Origin: Rubripirellula lacrimiformis
Lineage (GTDB): Bacteria; Planctomycetota; Planctomycetia; Pirellulales; Pirellulaceae
Assembly: GCF_007741535.1 (NCBI RefSeq)
Contig: NZ_CP036525.1
Coordinates: 1,116,001-1,180,000 of the forward strand
DNA: 64,000 nt
Direction: 5' to 3'
Notes under the pieces: generated by a model
Told to the model about the DNA's origin: nothing
The model's database searches: none
The model's input: the letters and a program-made list of their open reading frames with translations, nothing else
Program-made: the position numbers and the translations under genes
Shown: positions 35,411 through 43,768 of the stretch, piece by piece
Layout of the letters: every line of letters starts with the position of its first letter
Numbering within the stretch: the stretch's first letter is position 1

Positions 35411-36736
35411 ATGTGGCGTGCTGTTTTTCTTGTTGTTTTGACGGCTGCGGTCCTGGGCTGCGATGCTCCCGTAGGCCCGTTTCCGCCCAACGACGTGTAT
35501 TCGTTGACCCTGGCGCAATCGCGTGCGGTGTCGTCCGAAGGCGCCAAATCGGACGCCGCGGCGGTGACCGAAGATTGGTTCGGCACGCCGGATCACCCCA
35601 AGCTTCCCGATTCGGCAGCCCAAATATTGGATCTGGATCGTCTGGTGCGGGCCGCCGGTCCGGTGTCCAGCGAGAAGGATGGATCGCATTTGGGGCTGTA
35701 TCGCGAACACTGTGTGACGTGTCACAGTGTCGATGGTGGCGGGGCAGGGCCGGCCAGCCTGTATCAAGATCCGCATCCGCGAAATTTTCGCCACGGTGTT
35801 TTCAAATGGAAGTCGACCCTGCGGGCGGCCAAGCCCACACGGGCTGATCTGCGGTTGGTTTTGCGGCATGGGTTGGTGGGTTCGGCGATGCCGTCCTTCG
35901 CAGCGATCGATCCCGAAGACGATGCCGAAGACGATGCCGACGCCTCGGCCGGTGCATCGGATTTGGACGCGTTGGTCGACTACGTCATGTACTTGTCGAT
36001 TCGCGGTGAAGTGGAGCGCAGGTTGATGGCGGCGGCGATCGACGAACTGGATTACGACGACGATTCCGAAGCGGTCGACGAATCATTGCGATTGGCGGCC
36101 AACGGAGATTCCGAGGGGGCTCAGGTGGCTGCCGAGGTGCTCGACCGCGTGGTCAGTCAGTGGCGGGCGGCGCCCGACCAGGTCGTCTCGGTTCCGCCGA
36201 TGCCGGTAATCGATGGTTCGCAGTTGGCCGAATCGATCCAGCGTGGCGACCAAATCTTTCACGGCAAAATTGCAAACTGCGTCGGCTGTCACGGGCCAGG
36301 CGGCAATGGCCAGTCGGTGCTATTGGACTTTGACGATTGGGGGAAAGAGTACTCAACGCGACTGGGGCTGACCCCCAGCGACCGCGACGACATGCGGCCG
36401 TTTCGCAAGGCGGGCGCCCTGCCACCGCGGCCAGCCAAGCCGCGAGAATTGACGCTGGGTGTCTTTCGCGGCGGTGGCGACGGGGCGACGCTGTATCGTC
36501 GCATTGCCGAAGGAATCGCGGGCACTCCGATGCCGGGCGTCGAGGTGGTCGATGAACCCAGCGGTCTGGGGCTGACCGAAGAACAGGTTTGGGATCTGGT
36601 TCGTTATCTGCAATCGATGGGGTCGGATCGAACGGGATCCGGGGCCGCGTCCCCGGTGGACCCGCCAGTCGATTCGCAGGCGGAATCCGGCGGGGCAGGG
36701 CAGGGCGGTTCAGGCCGCTCAGGGGGCCCCGCGTGA
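35411..36736 (+). CDS. Dihaem c-type cytochrome lipoprotein
   Basis: A 441-aa protein from ATG 35411. Lipobox AVLGC with Cys17 indicates a membrane lipoprotein. Two cytochrome c domains are visible: CVTCH at 101-105 (with possible distal Met160 in GSAMPSF) and CVGCH at 290-294 (with GTPMPG later). An acidic stretch EDDAEDDADAS at 170-180 and a Gly/Ser-rich tail flank the domains. It probably passes electrons to a terminal oxidase; the next genes are oxidase assembly factors. The stop touches the next start (TGATG), so the cluster is coupled. Haem attachment would use the system II synthase encoded at 20352. Confidence 0.9.
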   Translation: MWRAVFLVVLTAAVLGCDAPVGPFPPNDVYSLTLAQSRAVSSEGAKSDAAAVTEDWFGTPDHPKLPDSAAQILDLDRLVRAAGPVSSEKDGSHLGLYREHCVTCHSVDGGGAGPASLYQDPHPRNFRHGVFKWKSTLRAAKPTRADLRLVLRHGLVGSAMPSFAAIDPEDDAEDDADASAGASDLDALVDYVMYLSIRGEVERRLMAAAIDELDYDDDSEAVDESLRLAANGDSEGAQVAAEVLDRVVSQWRAAPDQVVSVPPMPVIDGSQLAESIQRGDQIFHGKIANCVGCHGPGGNGQSVLLDFDDWGKEYSTRLGLTPSDRDDMRPFRKAGALPPRPAKPRELTLGVFRGGGDGATLYRRIAEGIAGTPMPGVEVVDEPSGLGLTEEQVWDLVRYLQSMGSDRTGSGAASPVDPPVDSQAESGGAGQGGSGRSGGPA

Positions 36737-36921
36737 TGCGTCGAAATAAGATCAGCCGCGACACGACCCGTCGGATCGGTGCGGTCACCGGTTTGGTCCT
36801 GGGGTTTGTGTTGATGAAAACGCTCGGGTACTCGGGCGTGCTTCCGACGGCTATTTTTGGGGCCACTTTCTGTGTCGTGGGCGCGATGGCGGCCGAACGC
36901 TGGTACGAGGCGAGGTCATAG
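36736..36921 (+). CDS. Small membrane protein in the oxidase assembly operon
   Basis: A 61-aa protein starting MRRNKISRDTTRRIG at an ATG that shares one base with the upstream stop (TGATG). Two short hydrophobic segments (about residues 15-30 and 35-52: GAVTGLVLGFVLM and PTAIFGATFCVVGAMA). A basic N-terminus would remain in the cytoplasm. I do not recognise the family. Its place between a cytochrome and heme A synthase, with only two bases before ctaA, argues that it is real and related to oxidase biogenesis. Confidence 0.7.
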   Translation: MRRNKISRDTTRRIGAVTGLVLGFVLMKTLGYSGVLPTAIFGATFCVVGAMAAERWYEARS

Positions 36922-36923
36922 CG

Positions 36924-38222
36924 ATGCAGGTGCAGGGCGACGTGATGACAACGAACAATTCCACCATCCCAATGATTCCTCCCGCGCGTTGGTTGCACCG
37001 ACTGTGCGTGTTGGCTGTGTGCTTGGTGTGGCCGCTGATTTGGGTTGGCGGTTTGGTGACCACCTACGATGCCGGCATGGCGGTCCCCGATTGGCCCGCC
37101 ACGTATGGGTACAACCTGTTTTTGTATCCCTACAAGACTTGGCTGTTGGGGCCATTTGATCTGTTCATCGAACACGGGCACCGCCTGTTGGGGGCAGTCG
37201 TCGGCTTCGTCACCATCGGGATCGTGATGGCGGCGTTTGTTGGCGAACCGCGACGCTGGGTGCGATGGTTATGCGTCGGGTTGTTGGTGATGGTGATCGC
37301 GCAAGGTGGGCTTGGCGGCATGCGAGTGGTGCTGGGCGACCGGACGCTGGCGATGGTGCATGGATGTTTCGGGCCCGCATTCTTTGCCGTCTGTGTGATC
37401 GCTGCCGTCGTCACCAGTCGTTTTTGGTGGTGGCCCCCCGGGGGAACCAGAACAGCCGCTGGGAAGGCTGGTGCCCGCAGCGGCGGCTTGGACAACGATG
37501 GATCTAGCAACGCCGAATCTTCCCAAACAGCCCCGTCCCAAAATGACCCGTCCCCAAATGACCCGTCCCCAACAGACCCGTCCCCAACAGACCCGTCCAG
37601 CGCCGATCCTTCGCTCTGTGCCGCCGGGAACTCGATCGCGGATTGGCCCAAAATCGGCTCGGGGATCGTGGGGATCGGGTTCGCATTGATTCTAATCAGC
37701 TACCTGCAACTGGTTCTGGGGGCTCAGCTACGTCACGTCCAGCCGACGACGCGTCCCGGAATCTTTGCGATGATCATCATGATGCACGTGATGACCGCGT
37801 TCATTCTGTGGGGGATGACTGCGTTGTCGTGGTGGGTTTTGCGGCGCCGCGGCCAGGGAAACCGGTGCGGCGATTTGACGCTCTCGCGTCCTGCCGCCAG
37901 CTTGGTAGGATTGGTGGCCTTGCAGATCGGTCTGGGAATCGGAACCTGGGTGGTGAACTACGGTTGGCCGTCCATTTTACAGTGGGTTCCTGGGTCGGCC
38001 GAGTTCTTGCTGCGGGCCAAGGGGTTCGCTGATTCGATCATCGTGACAGCTCATGTCGCCACAGGTTCGCTGATCTTGGCCGTCGCGGCGATGCTGGCAA
38101 TCCGGTTGTGTCGGGTTCGGTCATGGCAAGGACAAACGGGGGCATCTTTGTCGCCCGCTGTCGCGGCAGCGACGGAATCCGAAATCGCACCCGTTTCCGC
38201 TCCGGCGACCGCTTCTTCCTAG
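36924..38222 (+). CDS. ctaA: Heme A synthase
   Basis: A 432-aa membrane protein from ATG 36924 with GAGG upstream; ATG 36945 is an alternative. Eight helices fall in two four-helix halves. Family residues include GGLVTTYDAGMAVPDWP, the haem-ligand region FIEHGHRLLGA, GGMRVVLGDRTLAMVHG, and in the second half QLVLGAQLRHVQPTTRPGI and VTAHVATGS. It oxidises heme O to heme A for cytochrome oxidase. The loop between the halves is enlarged to about 60 residues and contains a DPSPTDPS repeat from a 15-base minisatellite (37529-37600). CtaB follows after 14 bases. Confidence 0.92.
   Translation: MQVQGDVMTTNNSTIPMIPPARWLHRLCVLAVCLVWPLIWVGGLVTTYDAGMAVPDWPATYGYNLFLYPYKTWLLGPFDLFIEHGHRLLGAVVGFVTIGIVMAAFVGEPRRWVRWLCVGLLVMVIAQGGLGGMRVVLGDRTLAMVHGCFGPAFFAVCVIAAVVTSRFWWWPPGGTRTAAGKAGARSGGLDNDGSSNAESSQTAPSQNDPSPNDPSPTDPSPTDPSSADPSLCAAGNSIADWPKIGSGIVGIGFALILISYLQLVLGAQLRHVQPTTRPGIFAMIIMMHVMTAFILWGMTALSWWVLRRRGQGNRCGDLTLSRPAASLVGLVALQIGLGIGTWVVNYGWPSILQWVPGSAEFLLRAKGFADSIIVTAHVATGSLILAVAAMLAIRLCRVRSWQGQTGASLSPAVAAATESEIAPVSAPATASS
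37529..37600 (+). repeat. 15-bp minisatellite inside ctaA
   Basis: About five tandem units of the type GACCCGTCCCCAACA. In frame it encodes repeats of DPSPT or DPSPN in a loop between membrane helices. Unit length is divisible by three, so changes in number would keep the reading frame. Confidence 0.88.
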
Positions 38223-38236
38223 TACCGGCTTTTCTA

Positions 38237-39319
38237 ATGGCGACAGACTTACTTTCGGCCGACGCGACCACCGCAGATTCGGTGGCGACCCGGTCGCTGC
38301 GAACCGGCACGATCGCGGGCGGTGAAGACGGCAGTCGAAAAAATTCAACCGGCGAAACGATTCCGTCGGTACGCCGCGGACGAAGGTTTCGAACCAGCGG
38401 AGCAGGGCAGGGGAGTGCCGAAAATTTGGATACGCCGCAAACGAAGACCCCGACCGTCTTCGGCGACTACGTCGAACTGACCAAGCCTCGCATCGTCACC
38501 ATGATTTTGGTGACGACCACCGCGACCGCCATCATGGGTGCGGGCGGTTTGGTGGCTTGGATCGATTGGATGTGGCTGATGATCGGTACCGCCGCGATCG
38601 CGGGCAGTGCCGGCGCGGCCAATCAGATCTGGGAACGCGTGATCGATTGCAACATGACTCGCACGGCCAATCGTCCGCTGCCTGCCGGTCGCGTTGGATT
38701 GCTGCCTTCGTTGATCTACACCGCGACATTGGGTGTCGTTGGCACCACGGTATTGTGGTCGTTCTTTGGGGTTCAACCGGCGCTTGCCGGCCTAGCCACT
38801 TGGATGATTTACGTTTTGGTCTACACGCCGATGAAGACGCGGACGGCATGGAACACCACCATCGGCGCCATCGCCGGTGCTCTTCCGGTGCTGATTGGGT
38901 ACACCGCCACGGGCGGCCAATTGTCCGATGCCACCGGTTGGTTGTTGTTTGGGGTCTTGGGGACTTGGCAGTACCCGCACTTCATGGCGATCGCATGGAT
39001 GTATCGGCGTCAATATGACGAGGCCGGTTTTAAAATGACCACGACGGTCGAACCCACCGGTCGCAGTGCAGGTTGGCAAAGCATCGTCGGATCGTTGGCG
39101 TTGATCGTTTGTGGGGTCGCGTTGTGTTTCATCAACGGATTCACATGGTTCGCCGTGCCCGCCGCGATCGGGGTCTTGGTTGCCACCGTACCGATGCTAC
39201 GCGCTTCGCTGCTGTTTGCTGGCCAGCCCGACGACATCACCGCTCGCAAACTTTTGCGGTCATCCCTGTTGGTTCTGCCGGCGGTATTGTTGATCGTCAC
39301 CCTCCGCGTGTTCTGGTAA
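38237..39319 (+). CDS. ctaB: Protoheme IX farnesyltransferase (heme O synthase)
   Basis: A 360-aa UbiA-family protein from ATG 38237. The first about 75 residues are polar and not conserved. The core starts VFGDYVELTKPRIVTMILV. The first prenyl-diphosphate motif is NQIWERVIDCNMTRTANRPLP, with Glu where many CtaB proteins have the first Asp; the second is YTPMKTRTAWNTTIGAIAGALPV. About eight membrane helices. It adds the farnesyl group to haem b to form heme O, the substrate for CtaA encoded just upstream. Confidence 0.93.
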   Translation: MATDLLSADATTADSVATRSLRTGTIAGGEDGSRKNSTGETIPSVRRGRRFRTSGAGQGSAENLDTPQTKTPTVFGDYVELTKPRIVTMILVTTTATAIMGAGGLVAWIDWMWLMIGTAAIAGSAGAANQIWERVIDCNMTRTANRPLPAGRVGLLPSLIYTATLGVVGTTVLWSFFGVQPALAGLATWMIYVLVYTPMKTRTAWNTTIGAIAGALPVLIGYTATGGQLSDATGWLLFGVLGTWQYPHFMAIAWMYRRQYDEAGFKMTTTVEPTGRSAGWQSIVGSLALIVCGVALCFINGFTWFAVPAAIGVLVATVPMLRASLLFAGQPDDITARKLLRSSLLVLPAVLLIVTLRVFW

Positions 39320-39325
39320 TTGTTC

Positions 39326-40243
39326 ATGTCGGTTTGCATCGCGGAAAGCTTGCACCACAGCTATGGCGATCATGTTGCGTTGTCGGGGCTCGATCTATCG
39401 GTGGATGCTGGCCAAGTCGTCGCATTGCTGGGACCCAACGGCAGTGGCAAAACAACTTTGTTTCGTCTGCTGTGCACGTTGTTGCCGATCCAGCAAGGGA
39501 GCGTGACGATCGGCGGATTTGATGCCAAGACCAGCCCATTGGCGGTTCGTGGACAGATCGGGATCGTGTTCCAGTCGCCTAGTTTGGACAAGAAGCTAAC
39601 GGTCGACGAAAACATCGCCTGCCAGGCGGCGCTGTACGGCATCCGCGGTGACGAACTGAATCGCCGCCGCGACGAACTGTTGGATCTATTGGATTTGAAA
39701 GATCGCCGCAGCGATTACTGCGAATCGCTTTCCGGTGGCTTGAAACGACGTGTTGAATTGGCCAAGGGGATGTTGCACCAGCCGCAGTTGTTGCTGTTGG
39801 ATGAGCCCAGCACGGGGCTGGATCCGTCTGCCCGGTTGAGCTTATGGTCGGCGATACGTCGGATGGCCGACGGTGGCATGGCGGTCCTGATGACGACTCA
39901 CTTGTTGGAAGAAGCCGACAAGGCCGATCGCGTGATCATCATGGCGGATGGCCGAAAGATCGCCGAAGGATCACCCCATACACTGCGCAGTGAGATGGGT
40001 GGCGGTTTGGTGACCATTCAAGCAGCGGATGCCGAAGCGGTTCAGGCCACGTTGCGTGACGACTTGGGGTTGGATGTCCAGCGGCTGGATCACCAACTTC
40101 GGTTACAGTCCGATGCACCGGAAGATTTGGTCCCGCGGTTGATCGCGGCTTTGGGGGATCGAGCCGAATCGATCACGATCGGCCGGCCCAGCTTGGAAGA
40201 CGTGTTTGTCGCCAAGACTGGCCAAGCTTTTGACGTTGTCTGA
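39326..40243 (+). CDS. ABC transporter ATP-binding protein (ABC-2 type export system)
   Basis: A 305-aa protein from ATG 39326, six bases after ctaB. Walker A is GPNGSGKTT, the signature LSGGLKRR, Walker B LLLLDEPSTGLDP, and the switch His is in MTTHLLEEADKADR. A C-terminal extension of about 85 residues (GGGLVTIQAADAEAVQ to SLEDVFVAKTG) is typical of DrrA/CcmA-like exporters with ABC-2 permeases. The permease gene follows. It sits between ctaB and the SCO gene, suggesting that the exporter helps oxidase maturation, for example by moving a haem-related or copper-related compound. The substrate is unknown. Confidence 0.92.
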   Translation: MSVCIAESLHHSYGDHVALSGLDLSVDAGQVVALLGPNGSGKTTLFRLLCTLLPIQQGSVTIGGFDAKTSPLAVRGQIGIVFQSPSLDKKLTVDENIACQAALYGIRGDELNRRRDELLDLLDLKDRRSDYCESLSGGLKRRVELAKGMLHQPQLLLLDEPSTGLDPSARLSLWSAIRRMADGGMAVLMTTHLLEEADKADRVIIMADGRKIAEGSPHTLRSEMGGGLVTIQAADAEAVQATLRDDLGLDVQRLDHQLRLQSDAPEDLVPRLIAALGDRAESITIGRPSLEDVFVAKTGQAFDVV

Positions 40244-40347
40244 TCCAGACCGTCTGGTCGCGGATCCGCGGTTGCCCCGTCTTTCCACCTCCCTGCATTT
40301 TCCGTGATCAGCATCGCGGTTTTACCCCCCCCACAGCGATTTTCAAT

Positions 40348-41181
40348 ATGACTGCCACCAACACGACCACTGCCGATGGCGTCGGGGCTGCCTGGATGTT
40401 GGCACGCCGCGAATGGATTCGTTTTTTTCGCCAACGCAATCGCGTGACGGCGGCGATCCTGCAGCCGTTGTTGTTTTGGTTGCTGTTCGGCACAGGGCTG
40501 AAGGGATCGTTTTCCGGTGCCGGTGAACTGGATTTCATGCAGTTCTTTCTACCTGGCACGGTCGGGTTGATCGTGTTGTTCACCGCGATCTTCGCCACCA
40601 TTTCGGTGATCGAAGACCGCCGCGAAGGGTTCATGCAGTCGGTATTGGTCGCGCCTGTGGGGCGATTGCCCGTGTTGGTCGGCAAGGTCGTCGGCGGATC
40701 GGCGATCGCGTGGGTCCAGGCGGTCGCGTTCTTGATTTTGGTATATGCGGTCGGCACCGTTTCGCTGCATGTCGGTGTGCTGGCATTGTTGGTGTTGTTG
40801 GCGGTCGTTGCCGTGGCGATGTGTTCGTTGGGGATGATCGTCGCTTGGCCGATGGAGAGCACGCAGGGGTTCCACGCGATCATGATGTTGGGGCTGATGC
40901 CGATGTGGTTGCTAAGCGGATCGTTCTTTCCGATTCCTCCGCTGGGCCAAGGGGCCGGTGTGGGGCAATGGCTGTTGGGTGGTATCATGCGAGTGAACCC
41001 ACTGAGCTATTCGATGGTCGAAATGCGTCGTCTTATGTTTCCGCAAGTGGATTTTGCGGCGGTTGGATTTGCACCGTCTTCGGCGGTGTGTTGGGCCGTG
41101 ACAATTTCGATGGCGCTGGGGACGACCCTGATCGCTTGGTGGTTGATGCGTGGCAGTCGAAAAGTGGACGTGATCGTTTAG
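40348..41181 (+). CDS. ABC-2 type permease
   Basis: A 277-aa protein with six membrane helices. Typical features: MLARREWIRFFRQRNRVTAAILQPLLFWLLFGTG at the N-terminus, then FFLPGTVGLIVLF, the cytoplasmic EDRREGFMQSVLVAPVGR motif and SGSFFPIPPLGQ before the last helices. It forms the membrane part of the exporter whose ATPase precedes it by 104 bases. That gap contains eight consecutive C fifteen bases before the start. No further subunit is seen. Confidence 0.92.
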   Translation: MTATNTTTADGVGAAWMLARREWIRFFRQRNRVTAAILQPLLFWLLFGTGLKGSFSGAGELDFMQFFLPGTVGLIVLFTAIFATISVIEDRREGFMQSVLVAPVGRLPVLVGKVVGGSAIAWVQAVAFLILVYAVGTVSLHVGVLALLVLLAVVAVAMCSLGMIVAWPMESTQGFHAIMMLGLMPMWLLSGSFFPIPPLGQGAGVGQWLLGGIMRVNPLSYSMVEMRRLMFPQVDFAAVGFAPSSAVCWAVTISMALGTTLIAWWLMRGSRKVDVIV

Positions 41182-41242
41182 TGTTGGCATCGCGCCAGAC
41201 GCCGGCCCGAAGGTCGGGGGACAAACCAGCGAGAAAAATCAA

Positions 41243-41911
41243 ATGAAGACACTGATAAACATCGTGATCATCCTGTTGGTCGGCGTGGGGCTCGGGTTGG
41301 CGATCCGCTCCTATCGCACACCAGCAAGTTCGGATGGTCCGGGCCCGGACGACGTTGTGTTCACCGACGACGGCGAGCCAGCCGAATCGCCTGACGAGAT
41401 CGAAAATTCGACGCCGACCAAGCCGCCCGAAGACGAGGAATGGCTGAGCCGTTTCGAGTTGACCGAGCGCAGTGGCAAACTGGTCAAGAGCGAAGAACTG
41501 GCTGGACAGCCTTACGTGGTCAGTTTCTTTTTCAGCACCTGTCCTAGCATCTGCATCCAACAGAACCAGGTGATCAAGGAATTGCAGGACGAGTTTGCAG
41601 GGCAGGGGGTTCGGTTCGTCGCCATTTCGGTGGATCCAGAGACCGACACTCCGGAAGTTCTGCAAGAGTACGCAGCCCGATTCGGCGCGGACGACCAGCA
41701 GTGGCTATTTATGACTGGCGACCTGACCTATATTCGCCGCATCGGTGCCGAGATTTTTCGGCAGCCGGTGAACAAGCAGTTCCACACCGAACGGTTCGTG
41801 TTGGTGGACCCCAGCGGCGAGATCGAAGGCTTTTACAACTGGCCCGAGAAGAAGCAATTGTCGGCGCTGAAAGATAAAATCCGAGAAATGATCACGGCCA
41901 AGGATTCTTGA
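41243..41911 (+). CDS. SCO1/SenC-family copper chaperone
   Basis: A 222-aa membrane-anchored protein. One N-terminal helix (INIVIILLVGVGLGLAI), an acidic linker (residues 28-66), then a thioredoxin fold. The copper site has Cys100 and Cys104 in STCPSIC and His181 in KQFHTERF, the complete CxxxC plus His set. It delivers copper to the Cu-A site of cytochrome oxidase subunit II. It is immediately followed by a DUF420 gene with stop and start sharing one base. Confidence 0.93.
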   Translation: MKTLINIVIILLVGVGLGLAIRSYRTPASSDGPGPDDVVFTDDGEPAESPDEIENSTPTKPPEDEEWLSRFELTERSGKLVKSEELAGQPYVVSFFFSTCPSICIQQNQVIKELQDEFAGQGVRFVAISVDPETDTPEVLQEYAARFGADDQQWLFMTGDLTYIRRIGAEIFRQPVNKQFHTERFVLVDPSGEIEGFYNWPEKKQLSALKDKIREMITAKDS

Positions 41912-42378
41912 TGAGCTGGCAATTTTTGGCGGACAATCTTCCTCATGCAACCGCAGCGCTCAACGCGACCGCGGCAGTGCTGTTGGCCCTGGGCTTGATC
42001 AACATCAAGAAGGGCAGGGCACGCGTCCACAAAAAATACATGTTGGCCGCCCTGGGTGTCAGCGCGTTATTTCTGTTGTTGTACCTGTTCCATAAAGTGG
42101 CCCTTTTCCAGGCCACGGGCGAGCCGAATAAGCGGTTCGCGACGGATCCCGCAATCGCCTCGGATGCCGCTCGGTATACCTATTACGGCATCCTGGGGAC
42201 TCACCTGGTGCTAGCGATCACGGTGCCATTCTTGGCCATTCGGGCGGTCTACCTCGCCAAAGTAGGCCGGATCGTAGCGCACAAGAAACTGGTGCGGTAT
42301 GCCTTCCCGATCTGGATGTACGTCTCGATCACCGGCGTGATGGTGTACGCGATGCTGTACCAGCTTTACCCCAGCTAG
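41911..42378 (+). CDS. DUF420 membrane protein, oxidase-associated
   Basis: A 155-aa protein from ATG 41911 (TGATG overlap with the SCO stop). Four membrane helices with the family features LPHATAALNATAAVLLALGL, HKKYMLAALGVSALFLLLYLFHKV, GILGTHLVLAITVPFLAI and HKKLVRYAFPIWMYVSITGVMVYAMLY. The DUF420 family resembles CtaM/CtaG-type assembly proteins, found next to SCO and ctaA/ctaB. The conserved His residues may bind haem or copper; this is inference. It closes the cluster. A large nested palindrome follows. Confidence 0.9.
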   Translation: MSWQFLADNLPHATAALNATAAVLLALGLINIKKGRARVHKKYMLAALGVSALFLLLYLFHKVALFQATGEPNKRFATDPAIASDAARYTYYGILGTHLVLAITVPFLAIRAVYLAKVGRIVAHKKLVRYAFPIWMYVSITGVMVYAMLYQLYPS

Positions 42379-42450
42379 CTCAGTCGCGGTCCACCACCGA
42401 TGCCGTGGGGTGAACGATCGGCGAAACAGCTGCGGAGCAGCGACAGCCCA

Positions 42451-42593
42451 ATGCCGTTTGCCTTGGCCAACGGATTGTTTCAGTGGACCTCGCTTGATTC
42501 TTCCCCTCTCCGATCGCCGCGCACCGCGGCGATCGGAGAGGGGAGATGTCGAAGTAGTCGCTCGCGGGTACCGTTGGCCAAGGCCAACGGCAT
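42451..42593. repeat. Nested inverted repeat (143 bases) between convergent genes
   Basis: Outer arms 42451-42473 and 42571-42593 match over 23 bases with one mismatch (TTGGCCAACGG/CCGTTGGCCAA core). Inner arms 42502-42521 and 42525-42544 form a perfect 20-bp stem with a three-base loop. Between the arms are 28 and 26 bases without pairing. Stem halves read CCCCTCTCCGATCGCCGCG and its inverse. It fills the 392-base gap between the DUF420 gene and the next minus-strand gene, whose remaining bases hold no supported gene. Confidence 0.9.
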
Positions 42594-42770
42594 GGGGGCT
42601 GTCGCCACTGCGTGGCTGAGTGCTGAGTGGCAGGGTGCAGGGTGGCATGCTCCTCGCAGGCAGCGTGCTTTCGCCACCAGCGTGGATAAGTGCAGGGTGC
42701 CAACTGCTGGTCCTTTCCAGGATCTGGCTAGGTCGGCCGGCCTGGAATGGAGTGTTGGCGAGAACGGTCG

Positions 42771-43634
42771 TCAAAGCTGCGTGCTCGCTGTCTCGGCTTC
42801 AGGGATTCCGAGCTTCTCGACCGCCATCCGTAGTGCGTCGGTATCGGTGATACCACTGGGGGCCACGGCTTGTGGTCCGGTGGTGCCAGGGTCGTCAAAC
42901 GTGGGCATGGTGTCGGCCGGGTTGATCCCGGTTGGATCAATCGACTCCGGTGCAATTGCCGGTGATTCGATGATGGGTGACTCGGCAGTGCCGGGGCTAG
43001 GTGCCGGCGCGGCAACGGGAATGTCCCCCACGCCTATCGCTAGGATGTTGTTGGCTTCGTTCGTTTCGACCCATTCGTCGTGTCCGTCGATACAGACGAC
43101 CAGACTTTGGAATCCGACAACGCTGCCAAATCGATTCCCCATCGACAATGCTTCGACCGGCAGCGTCACGATCACTTCAGCCGCGGTGCAGGGCGGGATC
43201 GGCGTCGAAAAGGATGTCGCGGTGGGGCAGTGCGGATGAATTTGACCGAGCAACGCGACCAGCGATACTTCGACGTCGCTGACTTCGCGTTGGCTTTGGT
43301 TCATCACAACGACGGCGAACTGAGGTGCGACGCTGCCGTCGGCAGTATCGCAGCGGTGTACCGACATGATTTCAAGGTCGCCGATTTCGGATGTTGGTGT
43401 GGTCGCAAATCCGTTGGGGGTTGCGACCGTGAAGCCCACGCCTGCGGACCGGTCCATGCTTTGGTTGACGCCGTGCCGCATGATCTGGGCGATCACGTGA
43501 TCACAGCGGTGGCTTCCGTGCAGGACTTGCCAGGTTTGGATTTCTTGGCCGCGAGCGACAGCGGCAAAACAGAACAAGATCGTTGTGGCCAGACTGGCAA
43601 AGGCCACGTAGCGGCAAACAGAGTAGACGTTCAT
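42771..43634 (-). CDS. Secreted CARDB-like protein with Pro/Ala-rich C-terminus
   Basis: A 287-aa protein from ATG 43634 (MNVYSVCRYV); ATG 43646 would add four residues. Signal peptide to about residue 30 (TTILFCFAAVARGQE). The central part is a beta sandwich with VVMNQSQREVSDVEVSLVALL and ending VVCIDGHDEWVETNEANNILAI, the closing pattern of CARDB adhesion domains. Four cysteines (HRCDHV, HRCDTA, HPHC, PPC) may form disulphides. The last 90 residues are Pro/Ser/Thr-rich. Probably an exported surface protein; a partner is unknown. Confidence 0.75.
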   Translation of the reverse strand: MNVYSVCRYVAFASLATTILFCFAAVARGQEIQTWQVLHGSHRCDHVIAQIMRHGVNQSMDRSAGVGFTVATPNGFATTPTSEIGDLEIMSVHRCDTADGSVAPQFAVVVMNQSQREVSDVEVSLVALLGQIHPHCPTATSFSTPIPPCTAAEVIVTLPVEALSMGNRFGSVVGFQSLVVCIDGHDEWVETNEANNILAIGVGDIPVAAPAPSPGTAESPIIESPAIAPESIDPTGINPADTMPTFDDPGTTGPQAVAPSGITDTDALRMAVEKLGIPEAETASTQL

Positions 43635-43768
43635 CGGGATCACCATGGGGGCGGTTGGGATGATGGAATCGGAGTACGAAAAAAGCCCGTCAACTTCGAT
43701 CACTGGAGTTGCGATCGCTAGAGTTGCCGAGCTTGGGGATGGTGGCTGCTAGGTCGAATGCCGTGTGC

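Noticed and set aside
42400-43239. 279-codon plus-strand frame over the palindrome and the CARDB-like gene
   Set aside because: It runs through the nested palindrome and antisense to a protein with a clear signal peptide.
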